Shown: positions 28,103 through 36,920 of the stretch, piece by piece
Layout: every line of letters starts with the position of its first letter
Position numbering within the stretch: position 1 is the stretch's first letter
Assembly: GCF_900109145.1 (NCBI RefSeq)
Contig: NZ_FNYY01000004.1
Coordinates: 1-64,000 of the forward strand
Direction: 5' to 3'
From: Marinovum algicola
GTDB taxonomy: Bacteria > Pseudomonadota > Alphaproteobacteria > Rhodobacterales > Rhodobacteraceae
Length of the DNA: 64,000 nt
Program-made: the position numbers and the translations under genes
The notes under the pieces: model-generated
Told to the model about the DNA's origin: nothing
Seen by the model: only the letters and a program-made list of their open reading frames with translations
Databases searched by the model: none

Positions 28103-28648
28103 ATGAAATCCGCGCCAGCACGGGCCGATTGGGTGGCCCATGTCATTCGCATCCGCGACGCGCGGGACGAGACCGCCTTTGCCGAGCTGTTTGCGCATTT
28201 CGCGCCACGGGTGAAAGCCTTTCTGATGCGCTCGGGCGGGGATCCGGCGATTGCCGAGGAATGCGCGCAGGAGGTGATGGTCACGCTCTGGCGCAAGGCG
28301 CATCTGTTCGATCCGGCGCGCGCCAGCGTCGCCACCTGGATCTTTACCATCGCCCGCAACAAACGGATCGATGTGCTGCGCCGACAGCGCCGCCCCGAGC
28401 CCGAAGACCTGAGCTGGGGCCCCGAGGAAGCGCCCGATCAGGCCGATATCGTGACGCTGCAACAGGAAAGCGCGCAGCTGAGCGCGGCCATCGCCCGCCT
28501 GCCCGAGACGCAGCGCGAGCTGATCCAGCGCGCCTATTTCGGCGAGATGAGCCACGGCGAGATTGCCGCGGCCACCGGCCTGCCGCTGGGCACGATCAAA
28601 TCCCGCATTCGACTGGCGCTCGACCGCTTGCGCCATGCCATGAAATGA
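28103..28648 (+). CDS. rpoE: ECF sigma factor RpoE (singlet-oxygen response, ChrR-controlled)
   Basis: A 181-residue group-IV sigma factor. Region 2 spans about 20-90 (AFAELFAHFAPRVKAFLMR, then CAQEVMVTLWRKAHLFDP and ATWIFTIARNKRIDVLR), region 4 about 125-180 (LPETQRELIQRAYFGEMSH, TGLPLGTIKSRIRLALDRL). It is close in sequence and context to the Rhodobacter sigma-E freed by singlet oxygen through ChrR. ATG at 28103 gives the usual length; the frame is open further up, with a GTG at 28078 as an alternative. chrR starts within its stop codon (ATGA). Confidence 0.95.
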   Translation: MKSAPARADWVAHVIRIRDARDETAFAELFAHFAPRVKAFLMRSGGDPAIAEECAQEVMVTLWRKAHLFDPARASVATWIFTIARNKRIDVLRRQRRPEPEDLSWGPEEAPDQADIVTLQQESAQLSAAIARLPETQRELIQRAYFGEMSHGEIAAATGLPLGTIKSRIRLALDRLRHAMK

Positions 28649-29298
28649 GCACCGCCATGACCGATGAGATCACCCACCACCTGACCGACGCCCTGCTGAT
28701 GGCCTATTCGGCGGGCACCCTGCCCGAGGCCTTCAACCTCGCCGTCGCCACCCATGTCTCGATGTGCGACGCCTGCCGTGCCGCTGTCGAGAGCTATGAC
28801 GCAGTGGGCGGCGCGCTTCTGGCCGAGACCGAGAGCCAAGAGATGGCCGCCGATGCCCTTTCATCGGCGCTGGTGATGATCCGCGACACACCGGCAGAAG
28901 CCCCGGCGCCGCGCCCGGCCGATATTCCGGCGCCGCTGGCCGGCTACATCGGCGGCAGCCTGGCGGATGTAACCTGGCGTCCGGTGGGCATGGGGGTCAA
29001 ACAGGCCGTGCTCAAGACCTCGCCAGAGGCCACCGCGCGGCTGCTGTACATTCCCGCCGGGGCGGCGATGCCCGACCATGGTCACAAGGGGCTCGAACTG
29101 ACGCTGGTGCTGCGCGGCGCGTTCTTCGACGAGGACGCGCGCTTTGGCCCCGGCGATGTCGAGGTCGCCACCGAGGCCGACGAACACACGCCGATCGCCG
29201 ATATCGGCGAGGATTGCATCTGCCTCGCCGTCACCGACGCGCCGTTGAAATTCCGCGGCTGGCTGCCCCGCCTGGCGCAACCCTTCCTCGGTATCTGA
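28645..29298 (+). CDS. chrR: ChrR-type anti-sigma factor
   Basis: A 217-residue zinc-binding anti-sigma factor holding RpoE inactive until singlet oxygen or a similar signal. The N-terminal domain carries the zinc set as His12, His37, Cys41 and Cys44 (ATHVSMCDAC), with exactly the spacing of R. sphaeroides ChrR. The C-terminal part (about 105-205) is a cupin with metal-ligand residues in MPDHGHKGLELTLVL and DEHTP. ATG 28645 overlaps the rpoE stop; ATG 28657 is a second possibility. Confidence 0.95.
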   Translation: MSTAMTDEITHHLTDALLMAYSAGTLPEAFNLAVATHVSMCDACRAAVESYDAVGGALLAETESQEMAADALSSALVMIRDTPAEAPAPRPADIPAPLAGYIGGSLADVTWRPVGMGVKQAVLKTSPEATARLLYIPAGAAMPDHGHKGLELTLVLRGAFFDEDARFGPGDVEVATEADEHTPIADIGEDCICLAVTDAPLKFRGWLPRLAQPFLGI

Positions 29299-29322
29299 GG
29301 CCGGAGGCTTCGGGCCAGGCGC

Positions 29323-29390
29323 CCCCGTCCCGGACCTGATCCGGGACCTCGCCCGCCCACCAAGAGGCCCCGGACCAGGTCCGGGGCGCG
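29323..29390. repeat. Dispersed palindromic repeat, family A, copy 3
   Basis: Between convergent chrR and rmuC. The left arm CCGTCCCGGACCTGATCCGG and the right arm GGCCCCGGACCAGGTCCGG complement each other across a spacer with CACCAAGAG. It may also act as a terminator for both genes. Confidence 0.75.
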
Positions 29391-29396
29391 ACTGCC

Positions 29397-30563
29397 CTAT
29401 GTCCGCGGCAGGGGCACCACGTTTTCACCGCTCTCAGGCGCCAGTTCCTCGAAATCGAAATTGTCGAGCCGGCGCGCCCGGCGGCCGGCCTTGTCGGCGC
29501 TGATCTTGATCTCGGAGATATCTTTGGCGGCCTGGCCGAAATGCCGGTCGAGGCTCTCGACCCGTGTGCCCAGCCGCTCGACATCGGCAAAGAGCAGGCT
29601 CAGTTCCTTGCGGATCGCGCCGGCCTGTTCGCGCATCCGCGCGTCCTTGAGGATCGCGCGCATGGTGTTCAGCGTCGCCATGCAGGTGGTGGGCGAGACG
29701 ATCCAGACCCGGGCGGCGAACCCCTCGCGCACCACTTCCGGGAAATTGCCGTGCAGCTCGGCATAGATCGCCTCGGAGGGCAGGAACATCAGCGCGCCCT
29801 CGGCGGTCTCGCCGTCGAGAATGTAGCGCTCGGCGATGTCGCGGATGTGCTTGCGCAGCGATTGCCGCAGCAACTGCGCCGCGCGTTGCGCCCGCTCGGG
29901 GCTGTCGGCACGGCGCAGCGCCTCATAGGCCTCGAGCGGGAATTTCGAATCGATGGCGATCGGCCCCGGCGGGTTGGGCAGGTGGATCAGGCAATCGACG
30001 CGACGGCCATTGGAGAGCGTCGCCTGCAAGGTGTAGCTGTCAGAAGGCAACGCCTTGGTGACGATATCGTTGAGCTGGATCTCACCGAACGCGCCCCGGG
30101 TCTGCTTGTTCGACAGGATGTCCTGCAACGACAGCACGTCGCCCGAGAGCTTGGTGATATTGTCCTGCGCCTTGTCGATGGCCGAAAGCCGCTCCTGCAA
30201 TTCGCCGAGGCTCCTGGCGGTGCGGCGGGCCGAGCCGTGCAGGTTTTCCTGCATCTGCTGTTGCACCTGGCCCAGGCGCTGCTCCATCAGTTGCAGCATC
30301 TTGATCTGGCTCTGCGCCTGCGCCTCGCTGACGTGATGCAGCCCGCCCGACAGCCGCTCCTGGCCTTCGCTCAGGCTCTGCACCCGATGGCCCAGCATCC
30401 CCATCTGCTGCGCCAGTGGCTCGGTCAGCCGGGCCGAACGGGCGGCCGCGCGGGCGGTCGAGACCAGCAGCCAGAGCACGACGACAAGCACCAGGCCAGC
30501 GACCAGCAGCGCCAGAACCTGCGGGTCATCCAGCGTCAGGGGGGTGTCGCCGATCCGGATCAT
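29397..30563 (-). CDS. rmuC: DNA recombination protein RmuC
   Basis: A 388-residue RmuC-family protein, linked to limiting recombination at inverted repeats. One membrane helix lies near the N-terminus ([18 protein letters not shown]), a coiled coil covers about 40-140, and the nuclease-like RmuC core about 150-350 ([42 protein letters not shown]). ATG at 30563 overlaps the mutL stop as ATGA, so it is translated with mutL. Molecular activity is not firmly known for the family. Confidence 0.95.
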   Translation of the reverse strand: MIRIGDTPLTLDDPQVLALLVAGLVLVVVLWLLVSTARAAARSARLTEPLAQQMGMLGHRVQSLSEGQERLSGGLHHVSEAQAQSQIKMLQLMEQRLGQVQQQMQENLHGSARRTARSLGELQERLSAIDKAQDNITKLSGDVLSLQDILSNKQTRGAFGEIQLNDIVTKALPSDSYTLQATLSNGRRVDCLIHLPNPPGPIAIDSKFPLEAYEALRRADSPERAQRAAQLLRQSLRKHIRDIAERYILDGETAEGALMFLPSEAIYAELHGNFPEVVREGFAARVWIVSPTTCMATLNTMRAILKDARMREQAGAIRKELSLLFADVERLGTRVESLDRHFGQAAKDISEIKISADKAGRRARRLDNFDFEELAPESGENVVPLPRT

Positions 30564-32425
30564 GTGCGGCCGAACAGCCGCTCGATGTCGGAGAGCTTGA
30601 GCTCCACATAGGTCGGGCGGCCGTGGTTGCACTGGCCGGAATGCGGCGTCGCCTCCATCTCGCGCAGGAGCGCGTTCATCTCTTCGGCCTGCATCCGGCG
30701 GCCGGAGCGGATCGAGCCGTGACAGGCGACGCGGCTGAGGATGGCATCGATCCGTTCGCGCAGCTGGGCGGATTGCCCGAGATCATGCAGCTCGTCGAGA
30801 ATGTCGCGCAAGAGCGCCTCGGCGTTGACTTCGCCGAGGATCGCCGGGGTCTCGCGCACCACCACGGCACCGCCGCCGAAAGGCTCGACGGTGAGACCGA
30901 GATCCGCCAGCGCCGGAGCATGTTCCAGCAGCAGGGCGCAATCGGTGTCCGACAACTCCACCACCTCGGGGATCAGGAGCGCCTGGGCAGCGATGCCGCT
31001 TTCCGCCGCCTGCCGCTTCAACCGTTCATAGACCAGCCGCTCATGCGCAGCATGCTGATCGACCAGCACGATGCCCTGTTCGGTCTGGGCGATGATGTAA
31101 TTCTCATGTACCTGGGCCCGGGCGGCGCCGAGCGGATGGTTCTGCGGCGCCGGCGCATCCGTGGTGTCGACCACGGGCTCCGGCGCCGGCTCGACCCGGG
31201 CGCTGTAGCTCTGTGCCATCTCGGCAAAGCCGGGCGCCTGCGCCTGATACGCCGCCTGCCGCGCCGCCGGGCCGGGACGGTCGAGCGGCGGCCGGTCCAT
31301 CTGGTAGACGCGGGGCTCGGTCGGCTCGACCCGCATGGCGCCCAGGGTAGCGCCGGCGACGGTGGTCGAGGCCCGGTGCCCGGCCCCCGCCAGCGCATGG
31401 CGCAGCCCCGAGACGATCAGCCCGCGCGCCAGACCGGGGTCGCGGAAACGCACTTCGCTCTTGGCCGGGTGCACGTTGACGTCGACCAGCCGCGGATCGC
31501 AATCGACAAAGAGCGCCACCGCCGGATGCCGGTCGCGCGACAGGAAATCGGCATAGGCCCCGCGCAGCGCGCCGTAGAACAGCTTGTCGCGCACCGGGCG
31601 GCCATTGACGAACATGTGCTGCGCCACCGCCGAGCCGCGCGAATAGGTCGGCAGCGCGGCAAAGCCGGTGAGGTGATGGCCCTCGCGCTCGGCATCGAGC
31701 GGCACCGCGTTCTCACTGAATTCGCGGCCGAGGATCTGCGTCAGCCTGCCGTTCAGGGCGTCAAACAGCTCGCCCGACATCGGCTCGGCGCGAAAGCTGA
31801 CCCGCGCCTGATCGCCGGTGACATCGCGCAGCGTGAAGCCGGTGAAGGGCTCGGCCATGGCCAGCCGTTTCACGACGTCGGAGATCGCCTGCATCTCGGC
31901 CCGGTCCGACCGCAGGAACTTGAGCCGCGCCGGGGTGGCAAAGAACAGGTCGCGCAGCTCGACCGTGGTGCCCCGGTTGCAGGCGGCGGGCTTGACCGGC
32001 CCATGATCGCCGCCCTCGACGTGGATCATCGCCGCCTCCTGCCCGCCGGCGCGCGAGGTGATCGTCAGACGCCCCACCGCGCCAAGCGAGGGCAGCGCTT
32101 CACCCCGGAAACCAAAGGAATGGATGTTCAGGAGGTCGGAGCCATCGATCTTGGAGGTGGCATGGCGGCTGAGCGCCAGCGGTAGCTGTTCGGGCGTCAT
32201 GCCGCAACCGTTGTCGCGCACCCGGATCAGGCTCTTGCCGCCGGCGGCAATGTCGATCTCGATCCGCGTGGCACCGGCATCGAGCGCGTTTTCCACCAGT
32301 TCCTTGACCGCCGAAGCCGGTCGCTCCACCACTTCGCCGGCGGCGATGCGGTTCACCGCCGCATCGTCGAGCTGGCGAATTTCAGGCGCGTCTCTGTCGC
32401 GGATATTGGGGGGCTGATCCTTCAT
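30560..32425 (-). CDS. mutL: DNA mismatch repair protein MutL
   Basis: A 621-residue GHKL-ATPase linking MutS recognition to strand removal. N-terminal ATPase motifs: [20 protein letters not shown] near 23-42, [16 protein letters not shown] near 75, SFGFRGEAL near 105. The C-terminus contains the metal-binding endonuclease motif [12 protein letters not shown], the form found in bacteria without MutH, so this MutL should nick DNA itself. I chose ATG at 32425 ([10 protein letters not shown]); the open frame further up reads through repeat-like sequence. rmuC is coupled downstream. Confidence 0.97.
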   Translation of the reverse strand: MKDQPPNIRDRDAPEIRQLDDAAVNRIAAGEVVERPASAVKELVENALDAGATRIEIDIAAGGKSLIRVRDNGCGMTPEQLPLALSRHATSKIDGSDLLNIHSFGFRGEALPSLGAVGRLTITSRAGGQEAAMIHVEGGDHGPVKPAACNRGTTVELRDLFFATPARLKFLRSDRAEMQAISDVVKRLAMAEPFTGFTLRDVTGDQARVSFRAEPMSGELFDALNGRLTQILGREFSENAVPLDAEREGHHLTGFAALPTYSRGSAVAQHMFVNGRPVRDKLFYGALRGAYADFLSRDRHPAVALFVDCDPRLVDVNVHPAKSEVRFRDPGLARGLIVSGLRHALAGAGHRASTTVAGATLGAMRVEPTEPRVYQMDRPPLDRPGPAARQAAYQAQAPGFAEMAQSYSARVEPAPEPVVDTTDAPAPQNHPLGAARAQVHENYIIAQTEQGIVLVDQHAAHERLVYERLKRQAAESGIAAQALLIPEVVELSDTDCALLLEHAPALADLGLTVEPFGGGAVVVRETPAILGEVNAEALLRDILDELHDLGQSAQLRERIDAILSRVACHGSIRSGRRMQAEEMNALLREMEATPHSGQCNHGRPTYVELKLSDIERLFGRT

Positions 32426-32621
32426 ACCCCAAAACCTAGCATGGCCGCATTTGATTCTGCGAGGGGGTTTCGCGGCTGACCTCGAGCGGCCCCAAGGGGC
32501 CGGGAGGCCACGGCGCGGGGGCCGGGGCGGGCATGTCCCGCGTTCGCGCCCCGGACCTGAACCGGGGCCCCTGCCCGGCCTCCGACACGGGAGCAAAAAA
32601 GGAATGACCCTGACATGAAAA

Positions 32622-32647
32622 AGGCCCGGGCGTTTCCACCCGGGCCT
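32622..32647 (-). terminator. Rho-independent terminator of glnK-amtB
   Basis: Nine-base arms AGGCCCGGG/CCCGGGCCT (32622-32630, 32639-32647) with an eight-base loop. On the minus strand the hairpin is followed at once by TTTTTC. It stands 22 bases after the amtB stop. Confidence 0.9.
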
Positions 32648-32668
32648 CTCAGTCCTGTCACTCCGGGC

Positions 32669-34009
32669 TTAGCCCTTGGAGAATTCCGGGTAGGCTTCCA
32701 TGCCCAGCTCGGCCATGTCGAGACCGTTGATCTCTTCTTCCTCGCCGACGCGGATGCCCACGGTGGTTTTGAGGATGAACCAGATCACGCTCGAGACCAC
32801 GAAGACGAAGATACCGACCACGATGATGGAATAGAGCTGCGTGCCCAGCGAGGCGTCGCCATTGGTGAAGACCACGGCGATGGTGCCCCAGACGCCGGCG
32901 AAGAGGTGCACCGGAATGGCGCCGACCACGTCGTCGATCTTGAGCTTGTCGAGGAACGGCACCGCAAAGACCACGATCACGCCGCCGACCGCACCGATCA
33001 GGGTCGCGGCACCGAGCGTCGGGGTCAGCGGCTCTGCGGTGATCGAGACCAGGCCCGCCAGCGCGCCGTTGAGCACCATGGTCAGGTCCGGCTTCTTGTA
33101 GAGCACCTGGGTCAGGATCAGCGCGGCGATGGCGCCACCGGCCGCGGCGGTGTTGGTGTTGGCAAAGATGCGCGACACGTCGGCGACGTCACCCACGGTG
33201 CCCATGGCCAGCTGCGAGCCGCCATTGAAACCGAACCAGCCGAGCCACAGGATGAAGGTGCCGAGGGTTGCCAGAGCCAGGTTGTGGCCCGGGATCGGCA
33301 CGGTCTTGCCGTCCTTGGTGTATTTGCCGATACGCGGCCCGAGGATCAGCGCGCCGGCCAGAGCGGCCCAGCCACCGACCGAGTGCACCACGGTCGAACC
33401 GGCGAAATCGAGGAAGCCCATCGCATCCAGGAAGCCGCCGCCCCATTTCCACGACGCCTGCAACGGATAGATGATCGAGGTCAGGATCACGGTAAAGATC
33501 AGGAAGGGCCAAAGCTTGATGCGTTCGGCCAGCGCACCCGACACGATCGAGGCGGTGGCGGCGCAGAACATCAGCTGAAAGAAGAAGTCCGAGCCGGTCG
33601 AGGCATAGCCGTAGTCATCCGCCGCATCGGCGGTCACGCCCACGGCCTCGAGCACGCCGGGGCCCCAGACGCCCGACAGGATGCCGTCAATCGCCCATGT
33701 GCCCAGCGGGTACATCAGGTTGTAGCCGATCAGGTAGTAGAAGATCGCGGCAAAGGAAAACAGCGCGATGTTCTTGGTCAGCTGCATGGTCACGTTCTTG
33801 GCGCGCACGAGGCCCGCCTCGAGCATGGCGAAACCCGCGGCCATCCAGAAGACAAGAAAGCCACCGATCAGAAACAGCAGCGAATTGAAGATGAAGACGC
33901 TGTCGGTCGCGGCGTTCACGCCGGGCACCGGGCCGTCATCCTGGGCAAGCCCGAGGCTGGGCGCGGCGATCAACGCGGCGGCAAGTCCCAGTTTGGTAAG
34001 AGTTTTCAT
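32669..34009 (-). CDS. amtB: Ammonium transporter AmtB
   Basis: A 446-residue ammonium channel with a cleavable N-terminal signal peptide (ending near GLAQD) and eleven membrane helices. Family segments are present: FWMAAGFAMLEAGLVRAKN near 54-72 and the later DFAGSTVVHSVGG near 203-215 with the twin-His pore residues further on. It imports ammonium under nitrogen limitation and is gated by the PII protein encoded just upstream. Order glnK-amtB, with a terminator after amtB, is standard. Confidence 0.97.
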   Translation of the reverse strand: MKTLTKLGLAAALIAAPSLGLAQDDGPVPGVNAATDSVFIFNSLLFLIGGFLVFWMAAGFAMLEAGLVRAKNVTMQLTKNIALFSFAAIFYYLIGYNLMYPLGTWAIDGILSGVWGPGVLEAVGVTADAADDYGYASTGSDFFFQLMFCAATASIVSGALAERIKLWPFLIFTVILTSIIYPLQASWKWGGGFLDAMGFLDFAGSTVVHSVGGWAALAGALILGPRIGKYTKDGKTVPIPGHNLALATLGTFILWLGWFGFNGGSQLAMGTVGDVADVSRIFANTNTAAAGGAIAALILTQVLYKKPDLTMVLNGALAGLVSITAEPLTPTLGAATLIGAVGGVIVVFAVPFLDKLKIDDVVGAIPVHLFAGVWGTIAVVFTNGDASLGTQLYSIIVVGIFVFVVSSVIWFILKTTVGIRVGEEEEINGLDMAELGMEAYPEFSKG

Positions 34010-34036
34010 GTGGTCTATCCCCTATGTCCGCTGCGC

Positions 34037-34375
34037 TTACAGCGCGTCGTCGTTCGTTTCGCCGGTGCGCACGCGCACGGCCTGTGCCACGTCGAGCACA
34101 AAAATCTTGCCGTCGCCGATCTTGCCGGTCTGGGCGGTGCTGGTGATGGTCTCGACAACCTGGTCGGCCATGGCGGCGGACACGACGATTTCGAGCTTGA
34201 TCTTGGGCACGAAGTTCACGGCGTATTCCGCGCCACGGTAAATCTCGGTGTGCCCGGACTGCGAGCCGAAGCCCTTGATCTCGGTCACCATCATGCCGCG
34301 CACGCCGATGCCGGTCAGCGCCTCGCGCACTTCTTCAAGCTTGAACGGCTTGATTGTCGCAATGATGAGTTTCAC
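34037..34375 (-). CDS. glnK: Nitrogen regulatory PII protein GlnK
   Basis: A 112-residue PII signal protein binding ATP, ADP and 2-oxoglutarate and controlling AmtB. The T-loop is typical (GSQSGHTEIYRGAEY) with Tyr51 as the uridylylation site. The C-terminal PII signature TGKIGDGKIFV is near 85-95. The start codon is GTG at 34375, with AAAGGGAAG upstream. Linkage to amtB indicates GlnK rather than GlnB. Nitrogen-dependent transcription is likely; tandem repeats lie upstream. Confidence 0.96.
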   Translation of the reverse strand: MKLIIATIKPFKLEEVREALTGIGVRGMMVTEIKGFGSQSGHTEIYRGAEYAVNFVPKIKLEIVVSAAMADQVVETITSTAQTGKIGDGKIFVLDVAQAVRVRTGETNDDAL

Positions 34376-34492
34376 GTTCTTCCCTTTCGGTAAGCGAGCC
34401 CGGGGCCCGCGGATTTCGCAGATGCAGAAAAACGGTGCTTCAGGGTGTTGGTGAAGTTTTCAGTGCAGTAAAAGACGGCGAAAACAGCGGCG

Positions 34493-34512
34493 TTTGCACA
34501 ATTTTTGCACAA
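34493..34512 (-). promoter_or_regulatory. Tandem TTTGCACAA repeats upstream of glnK
   Basis: The word TTTGCACAA occurs at 34493-34501 and again at 34504-34512, one helical turn apart, about 120-140 bases upstream of glnK and 130 upstream of the divergent PBP1A gene. Position, spacing and the GTGCAAA core suggest an activator site, NtrC being the obvious candidate. No sigma-54 promoter was found, but in Rhodobacter capsulatus NtrC works with the housekeeping sigma. Confidence 0.45.
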
Positions 34513-34635
34513 TCTCTGCGGCGTGATTAAAAATTAGTCAGTAAATAAACGGTGGGATCGGTCGCATGCTCTCAACATTTCGGGTCGAAACCGCTAATTT
34601 GGGTGCAAAGCGATAATCCCGAGCAGGTTAGTGAC

Positions 34636-36798
34636 ATGAGTGATTCCGGTCGTCGGAAACCGCGGTTGGTGGCGGAGAAGAGGTACCCCGGAAAATCCGG
34701 CGCCCCTTCGGGCAAGACACCGCCCAAGAGCCGCAAACGCACGGCCCGGCCCAGCCGCAAACCGGTGCGGCGGGGGCCTGTCGGCTATCTGTCGATGATG
34801 CTGCGCTGGGTCTTCGGGCTGCTCTGGAAGGCGGCGGTGCGGGTGGCCGCGGTGATCGCCCTGCTGATCGGCGGCGGCGTGGCCTATTACTATTCCACCC
34901 TGCCCCCGGTGCAGGCGCTGCTTGACGGCCGGGCCCGCGGCTCCGTCACCATGCTCGACAACACCGGCGAGGTCTTTGCCTGGCGCGGCGAACAGTTCGG
35001 CGGCGCCATCGATGCCGAGACCGTCAGCCCGCATCTGCGCAACGCCGTGGTGGCCACCGAGGACCGCCGCTTCCATAACCACCTGGGAGTCTCGCCCCGC
35101 GGCGTGGCCAGCGCCATTCGCATCAACCTCAGCGAAGGGCGCGGGCCGCTGTCGGGCCACGGCGGCTCGACCATCACCCAGCAGACCGCCAAGCTGCTGT
35201 GCCTCGGCACCCCCTACAACGAAAAGGACTGGGAGAGCGAACGCGCCTACGAGGCCGATTGCCGCGAAAGCTCGCTCTGGCGCAAGATCAAGGAAGCGAC
35301 CTATGCCATCGCCATGGAGGTCAAATATTCCAAGAACGAGATCCTGACGGTCTATCTCAATCGCGCCTTCCTCGGCGAAGGCTCGCGCGGATTCGAGGCC
35401 GCCAGCCAGCGCTACTTCGGCAAATCCGCCAATGAGGTGGAACCGGCCGAGGCGGCGATGCTGGCCGGGCTGCTGGTGGCGCCGTCGCGCTATGCGCCGA
35501 CCAACGACCTCGAGCGGTCGCAGCGCCGCGCCGCGACGGTGATCCGGCTGATGGAGGAACAGGGCTATCTGGACAAGGCCGAGGCCGATCGCGCCCAGGC
35601 CAACCCGGCGGTGCTGTCCGAGGCGGCCGAGGCCGAAGCCGGCGGTTATTTCGCGGATTGGGTCATGGCGTCGGGCCCCGAGTTCTTTACCCGCAACACC
35701 ACCGAGGACGTGATCATCCGCACCACGCTCGACCAGCGCATCCAGCGCGCGGCCGAAGAGGCGATGATCCAGATCTTCGAAAACAACGTGCGCGAAGGCT
35801 CCAAGGCCCAAGCCGCGATCGTGGTGATGTCGGCCGATGGCGCGGTGCGCGGCATGGTGGGCGGCCGCAGGACGCGGGTGTCGGGCGTCTTCAACCGCGC
35901 CACCCAGGCCCAGCGGCAGACCGGCTCGTCCTTCAAGCCCTTTGTCTATGCCACCGCCATGGAGATGGGTTATTCGCCCTTCGACAAGGTCCGCGACGAG
36001 CCGTTCTGCATGGACATTCCCGGGTCCGGCGAGTGGTGCCCGAAGAACTACACCAACGACTTCAAGGGCACGGTGACGCTGACCGAGGCGCTGAAGAACT
36101 CGCTCAACATCCCCGCCGTCAAGATTTCCGAGGCGCTGGGCCGTGACCTGGTGCAGAAGGTGGCGCGCGATTTCGGCATCGACAGCACCCTGGCCGACAC
36201 GCCGGCGATGGCGCTGGGGGCCTCGGAATCGACGCTGATCGAGATGGTCGGCGCCTATGCCGGTATCCTCAACGGCGGCTCGGCGGTGACGCCTTATGGC
36301 CTGGTCGAGCTGAAGCTGCTGGGCGAGGACGTCCCGATGATGGACGCCACCGGCGGCATCGGCGAACGGGTGATCCAGAAGGAAGCCGCGCGCGCGCTGG
36401 TCTACATGATGGAAAAGGTGGTCTCGGAAGGCTCCGGCCGCCGCGCCGCCCTGCCGGACCGTCCGGCTGCGGGCAAGACCGGCACCACGCAAGCCGCGCG
36501 CGACGCCTGGTTCATCGGGTTCACCGCCGATTACGTCGCCGGCGTCTGGATGGGGTATGACGACAACACGCCGTTGACCGGCGTGACCGGCGGCGGGCTG
36601 CCGGCCGCGATCTGGCACGAGACCATGCGGCGGGTGCACGAAGGCCTGCCGGTGCGCGAGCTGCCGATGGATGTGCCGGCCGCCCCGGCGCCCGAGCCGC
36701 AACCCGAACAACAGCAGCCGCGCCGCCGGGCGCCGGCCGAGAACCTCGCCGAGACGGTGCTGCAACAGGTGCTGCGCGACCTGTTCGGCGGCAACTGA
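34636..36798 (+). CDS. mrcA: Bifunctional penicillin-binding protein 1A
   Basis: A 720-residue class A PBP that polymerises glycan strands and crosslinks peptides in the periplasm. A basic cytoplasmic head of about 65 residues precedes one membrane helix (65-86). The glycosyltransferase domain carries Glu142 in ATEDRRFHNH and the segment GGSTITQQTAKLL near 177-189. The transpeptidase has Ser431 and Lys434 (GSSFKPF), SLN, and KTGTTQ. The C-terminus is a Pro/Gln-rich tail. ATG at 34636 was chosen over an in-frame start 28 codons earlier. Confidence 0.95.
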   Translation: MSDSGRRKPRLVAEKRYPGKSGAPSGKTPPKSRKRTARPSRKPVRRGPVGYLSMMLRWVFGLLWKAAVRVAAVIALLIGGGVAYYYSTLPPVQALLDGRARGSVTMLDNTGEVFAWRGEQFGGAIDAETVSPHLRNAVVATEDRRFHNHLGVSPRGVASAIRINLSEGRGPLSGHGGSTITQQTAKLLCLGTPYNEKDWESERAYEADCRESSLWRKIKEATYAIAMEVKYSKNEILTVYLNRAFLGEGSRGFEAASQRYFGKSANEVEPAEAAMLAGLLVAPSRYAPTNDLERSQRRAATVIRLMEEQGYLDKAEADRAQANPAVLSEAAEAEAGGYFADWVMASGPEFFTRNTTEDVIIRTTLDQRIQRAAEEAMIQIFENNVREGSKAQAAIVVMSADGAVRGMVGGRRTRVSGVFNRATQAQRQTGSSFKPFVYATAMEMGYSPFDKVRDEPFCMDIPGSGEWCPKNYTNDFKGTVTLTEALKNSLNIPAVKISEALGRDLVQKVARDFGIDSTLADTPAMALGASESTLIEMVGAYAGILNGGSAVTPYGLVELKLLGEDVPMMDATGGIGERVIQKEAARALVYMMEKVVSEGSGRRAALPDRPAAGKTGTTQAARDAWFIGFTADYVAGVWMGYDDNTPLTGVTGGGLPAAIWHETMRRVHEGLPVRELPMDVPAAPAPEPQPEQQQPRRRAPAENLAETVLQQVLRDLFGGN

Positions 36799-36814
36799 AC
36801 CCGACAAACATAGC

Positions 36815-36841
36815 GGGCCGGCCCCTGACGGACCGGCCCTT
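36815..36841 (+). terminator. Terminator of the PBP1A gene
   Basis: GGGCCGG/CCGGCCC arms (36815-36821, 36833-36839) stand 17 bases past the stop and are followed by TTGCTTTCC. The T-tract is interrupted, so it is a moderate candidate. Confidence 0.7.
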
Positions 36842-36844
36842 GCT

Positions 36845-36914
36845 TTCCTCTTGCTCAAAATACCCTCGGGGGAGTCCGGCTCTGCCGGACGGGGGCAGAG
36901 CCCCCTGCCCCCGC
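36845..36914. repeat. Dispersed repeat, family B, copy 1
   Basis: Contains TCAAAATACCCTCGGGGGAG, then TCCGGCTCTGCCGGA and GGGGGCAGAGCCCCCTGCCC, a chain of small palindromes. A related unit with GGGGGCTCTGCCCCCCGG and a GGTATTT end is at 58357-58421. Elements like this sit at gene ends in many Rhodobacteraceae genomes. Confidence 0.65.
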
Positions 36915-36920
36915 AAGGCC

